Notes: generated by a model not told the origin, from the sequence alone. Positions 1 to 7,899 are shown, counted from the first letter of the stretch. The stretch: DNA of 19,208 nt from an uncultured bacterium (GCA_905214365.1 CAJMMH010000014.1:1-19208); one strand, 5' to 3'. Numbers and translations are program-made.

Positions 1-104
1 TTCATGGCTTGCGTAGATATCGAGAACCGCGAGGGAAGCGCTGCCAACCATACATTTAAGTCAGACCTGAGGTGGACAAGCAGCCACGTCAGATAACCTG
101 TTTT

Positions 105-117
105 CCGGCGGCGCCGG
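105..117 (+). other. Short GC hairpin in the pflB leader
   Basis: A 5-bp stem (ccggc/gccgg, loop ggc) lies about 30 bases before the pflB start. The 147 bases ahead of pflB otherwise show no clear promoter; one may lie outside the window. There is a strong ribosome binding site, AGGAGG at 134-139. Frame 1 is open from 1 to the stop at 94-96, but its translation is not recognisable and I do not call it a gene. Confidence 0.3.
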
Positions 118-147
118 GAAGCACCAAGAATTAAGGAGGAAAGAACT

Positions 148-2391
148 ATGAAGCAGTTTGAAGGATGGGCTGGTTTTAAGGGCAGACTCTGGAAAGAGGA
201 AGTCAACACCCGCGATTTCATTCAGAACAACTATACTCCATATGATGGAGATGCATCTTTCCTTGCAGACGCTACCGAGGCAACTGATAAGCTTTGGGGA
301 GATCTGCAGGAGTTAAACAAGCAGGCAAGAGCAAAGGGCGGCGTACTGGATATGGATACCGATATCGTTTCCAGCATCACCTCTCATGGTCCGGGATACC
401 TGGATAAGGATCTGGAGAAGATCGTTGGTCTTCAGACAGACAAGCCTCTGAAGAGAGCTTTCATGCCTTACGGCGGTATCAGAATGGCAGAGGAGTCCTG
501 CGAGATGTATGGATATACTCCGAGCCCGGAACTTCACAAGATTTTCACTACCTATCACAAGACTCACAACCAGGGCGTATTTGATGTATATACTCCTGAG
601 ATTCGTGCAGCTCGTAAGAACAAGATCATCACTGGTCTGCCGGATACCTATGGCCGTGGCCGTATCGTAGGCGACTATCGTCGTATTGCTCTGTACGGTA
701 TCGATTTCCTGGTAGCTGAGAAGCAGAAAGATCTTGCTTACTGCGGTGACGGCACAATGACCGATGACGTAATCCGTCAGAGAGAAGAGCTTGCTGATCA
801 GATCAAGGCTCTGAAGGATATGAAGGTTATGGCTGCAAGCTATGGCTTCGATATTTCTCAGCCGGCTAAGAACGCTCAGGAAGCTGTTCAGTGGCTGTAC
901 TTCGGATATCTGGCCGCAATCAAGACTCAGAACGGTGCTGCAATGTCTATCGGACGTGTATCTACCTTCATCGATATCTACATGCAGAGAGACCTTGAGA
1001 ATGGCGTAATCGATGAGAAGCAGGCACAGGAGATCATTGACCACTTCGTAATGAAGCTTCGTATGGTTAAGTTTGCACGTATCCAGTCCTACAACGAGCT
1101 GTTCTCCGGTGACCCGGTATGGGCTACCCTGGCAATCGCAGGTCTGGGTGTAGACGGACGTTCTATGGTAACTAAGAACGATTACCGTATTCTGCATACT
1201 CTGGAGACCATGGGACCGGCTCCGGAACCGAACATGACTGTTCTGTATTCCGAGAGACTGCCGAAGTACTTCCGTGACTATGCTGCAAACGTATCCATCA
1301 AGACTTCTTCCATCCAGTACGAGAACGATGACGTAATGCGCGTAGTATGGGGCGATGACTACTCCATCTGCTGCTGCGTATCCGCTACTCAGACCGGTAA
1401 GGAGATGCAGTTCTTCGGAGCTCGTGCAAACCTTGCTAAGTGCCTTCTGTACGCAATCAACGGTGGTGTTGATGAGAAGAATAAGGTTCAGGTTGGTCCG
1501 GCTTACGCACCGATTACTGCTGAGTACCTTGACTATGATGAGGTTATGAAGAAGTATGACGTTATGATGGATTGGCTGGCTGGTCTGTATGTAAATACTC
1601 TGAACCTGATCCAGTACATGCATGACAAGTACTACTATGAGGCAGCTGAGATGGCTCTGATTGATACCGATGTACGTCGTACATTTGCTACCGGTATCGC
1701 TGGATTCTCTCACACTGTTGACTCCCTTGCAGCGATTAAGTATGCAAAGGTTAAGACTGTTCGTGATGAGAACGGCCTGGTTGTTGATTACGAGATCGAG
1801 GGAGACTTCCCGCGTTATGGTAACGACGATGATCGTGCTGATGAGATTGCAGTATGGCTGCTGAGAGAGTTCATCGCTAAGATCAAGAAGCATCACACCT
1901 ATCGTAATTCTGAGCCGACCACCTCTATCCTGACCATTACCTCTAACGTAGTATATGGTAAGGCTACCGGTGCTCTTCCGGATGGCCGTCCGGCTGGCGA
2001 GCCGCTGTCTCCGGGTGCTAACCCGTCCTACGGTGCAGAGAAGAGCGGTCTGCTTGCATCTCTGAACTCCGTAGCTAAGCTGCCGTATGAGTGGGCTCTG
2101 GATGGTATTTCCAATACTCAGACCATCAATCCGAGCGCACTGGGCAACACTGAGGAAGAGCGCGTTCAGAACCTGGTTCAGGTTATGGATGGATACTTCG
2201 ATCGCGGAGCTCATCATCTGAATGTAAACGTATTCGGTACTGAGAAGCTGATCGACTGCATGAATCATCCGGAGAAGCCTGAGTACGCTAACTTCACGAT
2301 TCGTGTATCCGGTTATGCGGTTAAGTTCATCGACCTGACCAAGGAGCAGCAGATGGACGTTATCAAGAGAACCTGCCACGATCATATGTAA
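148..2391 (+). CDS. pflB: Pyruvate formate-lyase (formate acetyltransferase)
   Basis: This cytosolic glycyl-radical enzyme converts pyruvate and CoA to acetyl-CoA and formate, a central step of anaerobic sugar fermentation. The 747 residues match the usual family length (about 750-760). The catalytic cysteine pair lies in ICCCVSATQTGKEMQFFGAR at C409-C410; C408 makes an unusual Cys triplet. The radical-bearing glycine is G722 in RVSGYAVKF near the C terminus, as expected. AGGAGG at 134-139 sits 8 bases before the ATG. The gene ends in tandem stops (TAATGA), the second being the first bases of a 54-bp repeat. Codon choice is strongly biased (CGT, GGT, GTA, ATC) compared with the genes downstream, which suggests very high expression. 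That bias also creates a long open frame on the other strand, which is not a gene. pflA follows in the same orientation. The identification is secure. Confidence 0.98.
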   Translation: MKQFEGWAGFKGRLWKEEVNTRDFIQNNYTPYDGDASFLADATEATDKLWGDLQELNKQARAKGGVLDMDTDIVSSITSHGPGYLDKDLEKIVGLQTDKPLKRAFMPYGGIRMAEESCEMYGYTPSPELHKIFTTYHKTHNQGVFDVYTPEIRAARKNKIITGLPDTYGRGRIVGDYRRIALYGIDFLVAEKQKDLAYCGDGTMTDDVIRQREELADQIKALKDMKVMAASYGFDISQPAKNAQEAVQWLYFGYLAAIKTQNGAAMSIGRVSTFIDIYMQRDLENGVIDEKQAQEIIDHFVMKLRMVKFARIQSYNELFSGDPVWATLAIAGLGVDGRSMVTKNDYRILHTLETMGPAPEPNMTVLYSERLPKYFRDYAANVSIKTSSIQYENDDVMRVVWGDDYSICCCVSATQTGKEMQFFGARANLAKCLLYAINGGVDEKNKVQVGPAYAPITAEYLDYDEVMKKYDVMMDWLAGLYVNTLNLIQYMHDKYYYEAAEMALIDTDVRRTFATGIAGFSHTVDSLAAIKYAKVKTVRDENGLVVDYEIEGDFPRYGNDDDRADEIAVWLLREFIAKIKKHHTYRNSEPTTSILTITSNVVYGKATGALPDGRPAGEPLSPGANPSYGAEKSGLLASLNSVAKLPYEWALDGISNTQTINPSALGNTEEERVQNLVQVMDGYFDRGAHHLNVNVFGTEKLIDCMNHPEKPEYANFTIRVSGYAVKFIDLTKEQQMDVIKRTCHDHM

Positions 2392-2445
2392 TGAGGATTG
2401 CGGGAGTGCGAAGCACGCAGCAATCTGGTATCAAAGGGGTCAAAA
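2392..2445 (+). repeat. 54-bp structured repeat, copy A (after pflB)
   Basis: This stretch matches 12066-12119 on the opposite strand at 50 of 54 positions, and similarity stops abruptly at both ends. It folds as an outer stem (GATTGC/GCAATC, extended by a G-T pair), an inner stem GTGC-GAA-GCAC, a linker GGTATCAAA, then a second hairpin GGGTC-AAAA-GATCC that runs 5 bases past the repeat. It begins at the second stop codon of pflB. The inner hairpin contains GCGAAGC, a sequence known to form an unusually stable mini-hairpin as single-stranded DNA. I do not recognise it as a named RNA family. A dispersed palindromic repeat or an RNA stability/processing element is plausible. Confidence 0.8.
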
Positions 2446-2527
2446 GATCCGGAATCTGACGCGGGCTTACTTGCGGGAAGATTGTAGTATGAAAGATCTT
2501 TGACAGGTAAAAACTGATAATTAGTAG

Positions 2528-2558
2528 CGGGCAGGTGCTTGTTGCACCTGCCCGTTTT
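2528..2558 (+). terminator. Hairpin with short T-tract between pflB and pflA
   Basis: A perfect 11-bp stem (CGGGCAGGTGC/GCACCTGCCCG) with a TTGTT loop is followed by TTTT. It ends 8 bases before the pflA ribosome binding site. The weak T-tract suggests partial termination or attenuation, or protection of the pflB 3' end, so that the abundant enzyme greatly exceeds its catalytic activase. That is inference from position and structure. Confidence 0.65.
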
Positions 2559-2582
2559 ACATCAAAAGGAGGAATGCCGACG

Positions 2583-3335
2583 ATGGTACAGGCAAGAGTT
2601 CATTCATTGGAGTCTTTCGGTTCCGCAGACGGACCGGGAGTCCGCTTTATTGTATTTTTAAACGGATGTCAGATGCGCTGCAAGTATTGCCACAATCCCG
2701 ATACATGGGCAAGAAAAGACGTGCAGCTGTTTACAGCTGACGAATTACTGGAAAAGGCAGTTAATTATCGGAGCTATTGGGGACAGAAGGGCGGAATTAC
2801 TGTCAGCGGCGGCGAGCCTCTTCTGCAGATGGAGTTTATGAACGATCTGTTTGCAAAAGCAAAGAAGCAGAAGATCAGCACCTGCATTGATACCGCAGGA
2901 CAGCCGTTCACCAGAGAAGAGCCGTTTTTCAGCCAGTTTAATCAGCTGATGGAGAATACGGATCTGCTTTTGCTCGATATCAAGCATATTGATTCCGCAA
3001 AGCACAAGGCATTGACTGGATGGGGCAATGAGAATATCCTGGATATGGCGCGTTATCTGTCTGAGATTGGCAAGCCGGTCTGGATCCGTCACGTACTGGT
3101 TCCGGGCATCAACAATGACAGAGAGTCGTTAGAGCGTCTGAGCGAGTTTTTGAAGTCCCTGAAAAACGTAGACCGTCTGGATATTCTTCCATATCATACG
3201 CTTGGTGTTTTCAAATGGAAGGAACTTGGTATCCCGTATGCGTTAGAGGGGGTAGAGCCGCCGACAGACGAGGATATGAAGCTGGCGAAAGAGATTCTGG
3301 ATGTCAAGTCCTATGATGGATATCTGAAGAAATAA
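2583..3335 (+). CDS. pflA: Pyruvate formate-lyase activating enzyme (radical SAM)
   Basis: This enzyme uses a [4Fe-4S] cluster and S-adenosylmethionine to place the glycyl radical on PflB. The cluster motif CxxxCxxC is C29, C33 and C36 in NGCQMRCKYCHNP. ADGPGVRF before it and the SGGEPLLQ loop after it are typical of PflA. At 250 residues the length matches the family. I chose the ATG at 2583 because AGGAGG at 2567-2572 is 10 bases upstream. An in-frame ATG at 2574 is only one base from that site, and earlier in-frame starts lie inside the upstream hairpin. It lies 191 bases after pflB, probably partly co-transcribed with it. The gene is followed by a strong terminator. Confidence 0.96.
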   Translation: MVQARVHSLESFGSADGPGVRFIVFLNGCQMRCKYCHNPDTWARKDVQLFTADELLEKAVNYRSYWGQKGGITVSGGEPLLQMEFMNDLFAKAKKQKISTCIDTAGQPFTREEPFFSQFNQLMENTDLLLLDIKHIDSAKHKALTGWGNENILDMARYLSEIGKPVWIRHVLVPGINNDRESLERLSEFLKSLKNVDRLDILPYHTLGVFKWKELGIPYALEGVEPPTDEDMKLAKEILDVKSYDGYLKK

Positions 3336-3444
3336 GCTGATCTGAATGGCTGTTTGCGAGCGTTGACAACAGCTCGTGTGCTGACGCAGCAAATGCTTCT
3401 GCGGCGAATCGCTGCTTATCAGGAGTCTTTTGATTTATAAAAAG

Positions 3445-3490
3445 AAGAGGCATGAAGAATGATTGGAAGGATTCATTCTTCATGCCTCTT
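3445..3490. terminator. Two-way terminator between pflA and the amidase gene
   Basis: A perfect 18-bp inverted repeat (AAGAGGCATGAAGAATGA and its complement) surrounds a 10-base loop. A T-run follows it on the plus strand and an A-run precedes it, so it can act on both strands. It serves pflA from the left and the amidase gene from the right. The rest of 3336-3564 shows no gene. Confidence 0.9.
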
Positions 3491-3564
3491 TTCAAACACA
3501 CTTTAAGCGCTCACAAATTCAGGTACAACGATTTCGGGAATAATCGAAACGTTTATACAGTGGA

Positions 3565-4785
3565 TCAGCGTCCGAAGTACGCGTCAATTCCGTTTGCAAG
3601 ACCGGCGATCATCTTCGCCTGATAGGAGGAATCTGCCATCAGCTGATCCTCATTTGGATTGGACATAAATCCCATCTCAGCAATTGTAACCGGAATGGTA
3701 CACCAGTTGATGCCAGTCATACCGTCGTCCTGAAGCAGTCCGCGGTTGATGGCACCGGTTGCCGCGCAGAACGAATCGAGCATAACCGCGCTCAGTGTAT
3801 TGCTGGCGCTGATCAGATCAGCACTCATGTACGGATTAGCAGGTGACGGCGCGTAAAACTGTGCGCCGGAAACGGTAGAATCATTGGAGCTGTTGGCATG
3901 GATGCGGACAAAGATTTCCGCACCGCTGCCATTGGCAACCTGTGCGCGCTCTGCGTTGCTTAACGGGCAGTCCTCGGTTTCACGGATCATAACAACCTGG
4001 TAGCCGCGGTTGATTAGCTCCTGCTTCAGCCCAAGCGCAATCGTCAGGTTCAGCGCGTGCTCGGTGAGGCCGGTCACGCAGCCCTGGGTTCCGGTAGTCA
4101 GCTTCGCTTTCATCACGCTGGAGCCGGGGCCGTTGGGCTCCTGCTCGCTGATTCCTGCCTGCTGATGCCCTGCATCCAGACAGACAATGTGGCCATTGCC
4201 GCTGACAGATGGAGCGGCGGCCTGAGCCGCCGTTGTCGCTGCCGGAGCCTCTTCCTCCGGATCCTTAGGAGCTTCGCCGCTTAAACCGGTCGCAGAATAG
4301 GTGGAAACCAGAAAACTGCTCTTTACATAACCATCTGCAGTTGCGCTTTTAATCTGTACCCATTCGCCGGTGATTGCCATAATCAGAACCTGCTCGCCGC
4401 GGTAGAGCACGCCGACCGCTTCATAATCGGTAGACGCGCCGCTGCGGATATTGAGGGAATCTGCATTGACGTACCACTTCGCGCCGACAGTCAGCGTGTC
4501 GTTTCCGGTCTGGGAAGCGACGTTTTCCGAAGCCTGTGTTTCGGCCGATTCCTCTGTCGGTTCTTCCGTTGTCGCTTCCGTCGGCTCTTCCGTGGGTTCC
4601 TCGGTCTGCGTTTCTTTGGTTGTCTCTTCTTCTGTTGTCGGAGCCTCTGTGGAGGTAACGGCCTGCGTGGTCTGCTCCAGCGTCATCGGATCAAGCGCCG
4701 GCTCCTTGCCTTTGCTGCAGCCGGCCGCAGTGAGGATGAGGGCAGCAGTCAGAAGAAAGAAAAGAAGTAAACGGATTCGTTTCAT
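3565..4785 (-). CDS. Lipoprotein N-acetylmuramoyl-L-alanine amidase with SH3 domain
   Basis: This predicted surface enzyme cleaves the bond between N-acetylmuramic acid and L-alanine in peptidoglycan. At 406 residues it has: a lipoprotein signal peptide with lipobox AAGC (C23; alanine at -3 is less common than leucine); a Thr/Glu/Pro-rich linker, about 30-95, with EEPTE-type repeats, probably spanning the wall; a bacterial SH3 domain, about 105-161, with LNIRSGAS; a second Ala-rich linker; and an Amidase_3 domain, about 197-404. The zinc ligands are visible as H207 (LDAGHQ), E242 (TEHALNL) and H296 (RIHANS), with catalytic E370 (AEMGFMSN). The start is the third in-frame ATG, placed right before KRIRLLL, with GAGG 6 bases upstream. 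Two earlier ATGs (4812, 4797) lack a ribosome site and would spoil the signal peptide. It is a single-gene unit with its own promoter. Likely role: wall turnover or cell separation. Confidence 0.93.
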   Translation of the reverse strand: MKRIRLLLFFLLTAALILTAAGCSKGKEPALDPMTLEQTTQAVTSTEAPTTEEETTKETQTEEPTEEPTEATTEEPTEESAETQASENVASQTGNDTLTVGAKWYVNADSLNIRSGASTDYEAVGVLYRGEQVLIMAITGEWVQIKSATADGYVKSSFLVSTYSATGLSGEAPKDPEEEAPAATTAAQAAAPSVSGNGHIVCLDAGHQQAGISEQEPNGPGSSVMKAKLTTGTQGCVTGLTEHALNLTIALGLKQELINRGYQVVMIRETEDCPLSNAERAQVANGSGAEIFVRIHANSSNDSTVSGAQFYAPSPANPYMSADLISASNTLSAVMLDSFCAATGAINRGLLQDDGMTGINWCTIPVTIAEMGFMSNPNEDQLMADSSYQAKMIAGLANGIDAYFGR

Positions 4786-4884
4786 ATGTTGCCTCATTTC
4801 TGCGCTGATCATTGACTGGGCAGGTGGATTTGCAGCTGCCCGGTTCAGTCCCGCTCAGCGCTGCGGGTCCTGATTCCTTTGTTC

Positions 4885-4913
4885 ATTATATCTTTTTTTT
4901 CAGCGAATGGCAA
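4885..4913 (-). promoter_or_regulatory. Sigma-A-type promoter of the amidase gene
   Basis: Reading the minus strand, TTGCCA (4913-4908) and a perfect TATAAT (4890-4885) are separated by exactly 17 bases. This gives a 5' untranslated region of about 95 bases before the ATG at 4785. Confidence 0.8.
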
Positions 4914-5247
4914 CGGCTTCGGTCGAAATCTGGAAATTGACAGGTTTTCGTAAAAAAATAATGAGAAAAAGATAATGTATTGACAAGCGAACGCAATTGT
5001 GATTCACTGATATTGTGATCGGGAATGCTAGGGCAGGGGCAGGCACATCTGCGTTTGCGGACAGCGGGAATATTGCGGATCAATATCCGGCAGGAATGGA
5101 TGCAGAGCTGCGGGTTATGGGGCCGCAGCGGATACGTTTCGGTACTTGCCGGGGAAAGTTATGGTTACAGTTTATAACAGTGGGGAGGCTGCAGGACAAA
5201 TGCGATGCGCGGCAGGGCAGGAGCCGCAGCCGGAAAGGGAGCAATAC
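4914..5247 (+). promoter_or_regulatory. Leader of the ParB-like/BMP gene: direct repeats and nested hairpins
   Basis: This long non-coding stretch holds two TTGACA hexamers (4937-4942, 4980-4985), but neither has a well-spaced -10 box. ATTGTGAT occurs twice on the same strand (4996-5003 and 5012-5019), 16 bases apart. A 6-bp hairpin (ATATTG/CAATAT, 5070-5086) overlaps by three bases the outer arm of a nested hairpin (TATCCG/CGGATA at 5084-5134, enclosing CTGCGG/CCGCAG at 5108-5128), so the two folds exclude each other. This suggests a regulated leader. I recognise no known riboswitch. Confidence 0.35.
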
Positions 5248-7179
5248 ATGGGATATGATGATTATAATAAAGCTCAGAAAAGCGGGCAGAGAAGCTATCA
5301 GAAGAACCTGATGGAAGGCAAGTACCCGTATGTGCAGGTATTGGAGGAAATTCTGTCGCATACCGATGTGGTATCGGAGCAGAAGCTGGGACTGGTTCAG
5401 ATTCCGGCTGAGCTGATTGTGGGAACCTATACGGCGGGCCGCCGGACTGCGTTTGCGCCGAACTTTATGCCGCTTCTGGATTCCGGAACGGAGTTTGCAA
5501 GCAAGTGGAGTCTGCTTTGCGACGCGCATGTCAATGAAGGAATCCGTGAGCCGATTAAGGCGTATGAGTTTATGAACCGCTACTATGTGGTAGAGGGCAA
5601 TAAGCGCGTCAGTGTTCTAAAGTATTTCAATGCGGTTACGATTCCGGGAACGGTAACGCGTATGATTCCGAAACGTACCGATGAGCTGGAGAATAAACTG
5701 TATTTTGAATATCTGGATTTTAATAAGAAAACAGGGATCAACTATCTGATTTTTACACAGCTTGGGAGTTACAAGCGGCTGCTGGACGCGATCGGAAAAG
5801 AGAGCGCGGATCAGCTGACGGATGAAGAAAAGGAAGAGCTTCGCTCCGCGTATGTCCGTTTCTCGCAGGCGTTCCGGGAGAAGGGCGGAGAAAAGCTGTC
5901 AATTTCCGCAAGCGACGCGATGCTGATTTATATGGAGGTCTATTCCTACAGCCAGCTATGTGCGAAAATGCCGCAGGAACTGAAGGAGGATGTGGACAAG
6001 ATCTGGGATGACGTGCTTTTGCTGACAAAGGATCAGTCCGCGGAAATTGTTACTGAACCATCGGAAGCGCCGAAGAAAAACTTCTTTGAGCGGCTGATTG
6101 GAAGCGGCTCAAATAAAAAACTGAAGATTGCGTTTATCCATGATAAGAATAAAGAAACATCGGCATGGACGTATGGCCATGAGCTTGGACGCCTGTATCT
6201 GGAGGATCAGTTTCCTGGCCAGGTTGAGACAATCTGCCTGGACAATGTCACACCAGGCGAGTCGCTGGAGGCGGCATTTGAGGAAGCCTACAGCCAGAAG
6301 TGCGACATTATCTTTACGACAACGCCGCAGTTTATGGAAACCAGTTTAAAGGAGGCAGTGCGTCATCCGCATGTGAAAATCCTTAACTGTTCAGTCAATC
6401 CATCGCACCGGTATGTGCGCACCTATTACGCGCGTCTGTATGAGGCAAAGTTCCTTGCGGGTATGATTGCCGGGGCAATGAATGCCGAAGGAAAGATCGG
6501 CTATATGGCAGATTATCCGATTAATGGCATGATCGCCAATATCAACGCGTTCGCGCTTGGCGCGCGTATGGTCAATCCGCGTGCCAGGGTATGGCTGGAC
6601 TGGACATCCGTACATCCGAAGAAGGAGATTCTGGAGCAGTTTAAGACGAATGGAATTACAACAGTCTCCTGTCAGGAGATGATCACGCCGGGCGCGGCAT
6701 CAAGAGAGTTTGGCCTGATCAGCATTGAGAACGATGAGCCGGAAAACCTGGCGATGACGATCTGGCACTGGGGCGCCCTGTATAAGCGGCTGATTCAGAG
6801 CATCCGGGACGGTTCCTGGGATGAGGACGGATCGGACGGTCTGGCGTTGAATTACTGGTGGGGCATGTCTGCTGATGTCATCGATATTATCTGCTCACAT
6901 AAGGTACCGGAGCCGACGATGCGCCTGATCCAGCTGATGAAGGGAGCCATCCGCAACGGAACATTCCATCCGTTCGGAGGTACGCTTTATACGCAGGATG
7001 GGCCGATTGAGGCAGACGAAGCACATTTCCTGAAGCCGGAAGAAATTATTTCGATGAACTGGCTGGCGGAAAACGTTATTGGATCGTTCCCGGAGTGGGA
7101 AGCTCTGAATGAGGAAGCAAAAGCAATTGTGCGTCTGCAGGGAGTAGACGTGAAGGAAGAGAAGGAAGAGGAATTATGA
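5248..7179 (+). CDS. Cytoplasmic ParB/Srx-like domain fused to a BMP/Med nucleoside-binding domain
   Basis: The 643-residue protein has two parts. Residues about 48-140 resemble the ParB/sulfiredoxin N-terminal fold, with GIREPIKAYEF and then VVEGNKRVSVLKYF, matching the nucleotide-contacting GxxR-type helix of that fold. After a mostly helical linker (about 170-290), residues 292-600 resemble basic membrane protein (BMP/Med/PnrA) substrate-binding proteins, with YYARLYEAKFLAGMIAG, then IGYMADYPINGMIANINAFA and LGARMVNP. Known BMP proteins bind nucleosides and are exported lipoproteins. This one has no signal peptide or lipobox, so it should be cytosolic. ATG 5248 follows AAGGGAG by 6 bases; the 34 extra upstream codons have no ribosome site. 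It overlaps the next gene by 4 bases. Annotators may call it a BMP transporter protein, but no permease or ATPase is adjacent. A ligand-sensing role is my inference. Domain calls are by eye. Confidence 0.8.
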   Translation: MGYDDYNKAQKSGQRSYQKNLMEGKYPYVQVLEEILSHTDVVSEQKLGLVQIPAELIVGTYTAGRRTAFAPNFMPLLDSGTEFASKWSLLCDAHVNEGIREPIKAYEFMNRYYVVEGNKRVSVLKYFNAVTIPGTVTRMIPKRTDELENKLYFEYLDFNKKTGINYLIFTQLGSYKRLLDAIGKESADQLTDEEKEELRSAYVRFSQAFREKGGEKLSISASDAMLIYMEVYSYSQLCAKMPQELKEDVDKIWDDVLLLTKDQSAEIVTEPSEAPKKNFFERLIGSGSNKKLKIAFIHDKNKETSAWTYGHELGRLYLEDQFPGQVETICLDNVTPGESLEAAFEEAYSQKCDIIFTTTPQFMETSLKEAVRHPHVKILNCSVNPSHRYVRTYYARLYEAKFLAGMIAGAMNAEGKIGYMADYPINGMIANINAFALGARMVNPRARVWLDWTSVHPKKEILEQFKTNGITTVSCQEMITPGAASREFGLISIENDEPENLAMTIWHWGALYKRLIQSIRDGSWDEDGSDGLALNYWWGMSADVIDIICSHKVPEPTMRLIQLMKGAIRNGTFHPFGGTLYTQDGPIEADEAHFLKPEEIISMNWLAENVIGSFPEWEALNEEAKAIVRLQGVDVKEEKEEEL

Positions 7180-7793
7180 AGATATTAGTCCTTGCGGATG
7201 TGGAATCAAAAAGCCTGTGGGATTATTTTGATAAATCCAAGCTGGAGGGAATTGATCTGATTATCTCATGCGGAGATCTTTCGCCGCACTATCTGTCATT
7301 TCTTGCAACGTTTACCAAAGCGCCGGTGCTGTATGTTCACGGAAACCATGACGGCTGCTATGATCGGACGCCCCCGGACGGCTGTATCTGTATTGACGAT
7401 GATCTGTACCGGTTCCGCGGTCTTCGGATCGTCGGACTGGGCGGTGCGATGCGGTACAAGCCGGGCCCGTACATGTACACGCAGAAGGAAATGAAGAAGC
7501 GTGCCGGGAAGCTCCGCTGGAAGCTGTTTGTCAACCGTGGCTTCGATATCCTGGTGGCGCATGCGCCGGCGTACCGTCTGAATGATGGGGACGATATGCC
7601 GCATACCGGTTTTGAGGCGTTTATTGATCTGATGGATCATTACCGTCCGAAGTATTTCCTGCATGGACACGTCCATGCAACGTATGGAGGAAGATATAAA
7701 CGGGAATCAAGTTACCGGGATACAATTGTAGTCAATGGCTATGAAAAGTATATTCTGGAGATTGATGACAGCCTGCTGAACAACAGGAAATAA
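7176..7793 (+). CDS. Calcineurin-like metallophosphoesterase
   Basis: This small (205 residues) soluble phosphoesterase shows the family motifs in order: D8 (LADVES), GD at 33-34 (CGDLS), GNHD at 56-59, H129 (VAHAPA) and GHVH at 164-167. In most relatives the first motif is DxH; here it reads D8-V-E10, so one metal-ligand histidine is replaced by glutamate. Its ATG overlaps the stop of the BMP-fusion gene (ATGA), and its ribosome site (AAGGAAGAGG) lies inside that gene, so the two are translationally coupled. The substrate cannot be read from the sequence. Pairing with a possible nucleoside/nucleotide sensor makes a nucleotide or cyclic nucleotide attractive, but that is inference. No membrane segment is visible. 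Confidence 0.85.
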   Translation: MKILVLADVESKSLWDYFDKSKLEGIDLIISCGDLSPHYLSFLATFTKAPVLYVHGNHDGCYDRTPPDGCICIDDDLYRFRGLRIVGLGGAMRYKPGPYMYTQKEMKKRAGKLRWKLFVNRGFDILVAHAPAYRLNDGDDMPHTGFEAFIDLMDHYRPKYFLHGHVHATYGGRYKRESSYRDTIVVNGYEKYILEIDDSLLNNRK

Positions 7794-7853
7794 GCTGAAC
7801 AAATCAAGGAAATCCCCTGCTTCAATTGCGAATATTCGCTTGACAAAAAAAAT

Positions 7854-7899
7854 CCCGGATAAAAAAGAATCCTCTCAGCAGGGTTCTTTTTTATCCGGG
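7854..7899. terminator. 19-bp hairpin terminator, best T-tract on the minus strand
   Basis: Nearly perfect 19-bp arms (starting CCCGGATAAAAAAGAA) enclose an 8-base loop, with one wobble or mismatch. On the minus strand the stem is followed by a run of eight T residues, so it should end the GH5-like/small membrane protein unit. On the plus strand no T-run follows, so it is a weaker stop for the phosphoesterase gene. A 12-bp palindrome, GCGAATATTCGC, lies just before it at 7828-7839. Confidence 0.85.

Noticed and set aside
1..96. Open frame at the left edge, possibly the C terminus of an upstream gene
   Set aside because: Only 31 codons, no recognisable motif and no independent support.
313..2385. 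690-codon open frame on the minus strand opposite pflB
   Set aside because: It is a shadow of pflB's strong codon bias. The translation is low-complexity and unlike any family, and pflB has all its catalytic motifs.
2535..2582. Longer N terminus for pflA
   Set aside because: It would start inside the hairpin and translate through the ribosome binding site. ATG 2583 has correct spacing.
4095..4280. GCTTCGC strings in the amidase gene as more repeat copies
   Set aside because: Only the 7-base core matches; the flanking stems of the 54-bp repeat are absent and the strings are ordinary codons.
4540..4630. Repetitive tract in the amidase gene as a CRISPR or DNA repeat
   Set aside because: It encodes the Thr/Glu/Pro-rich linker; there are no conserved direct repeats with unique spacers.
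4937..4985. TTGACA hexamers as a promoter for the ParB-like/BMP gene
   Set aside because: Neither has a -10 box at 16-18 bases; the best candidate (TATTGT 5011) would need a 25-base spacer.
5146..5247. 34-residue N-terminal extension of the ParB-like/BMP protein
   Set aside because: No ribosome site before ATG 5146, while ATG 5248 has AAGGGAG; the extension is nondescript and is not a signal peptide.
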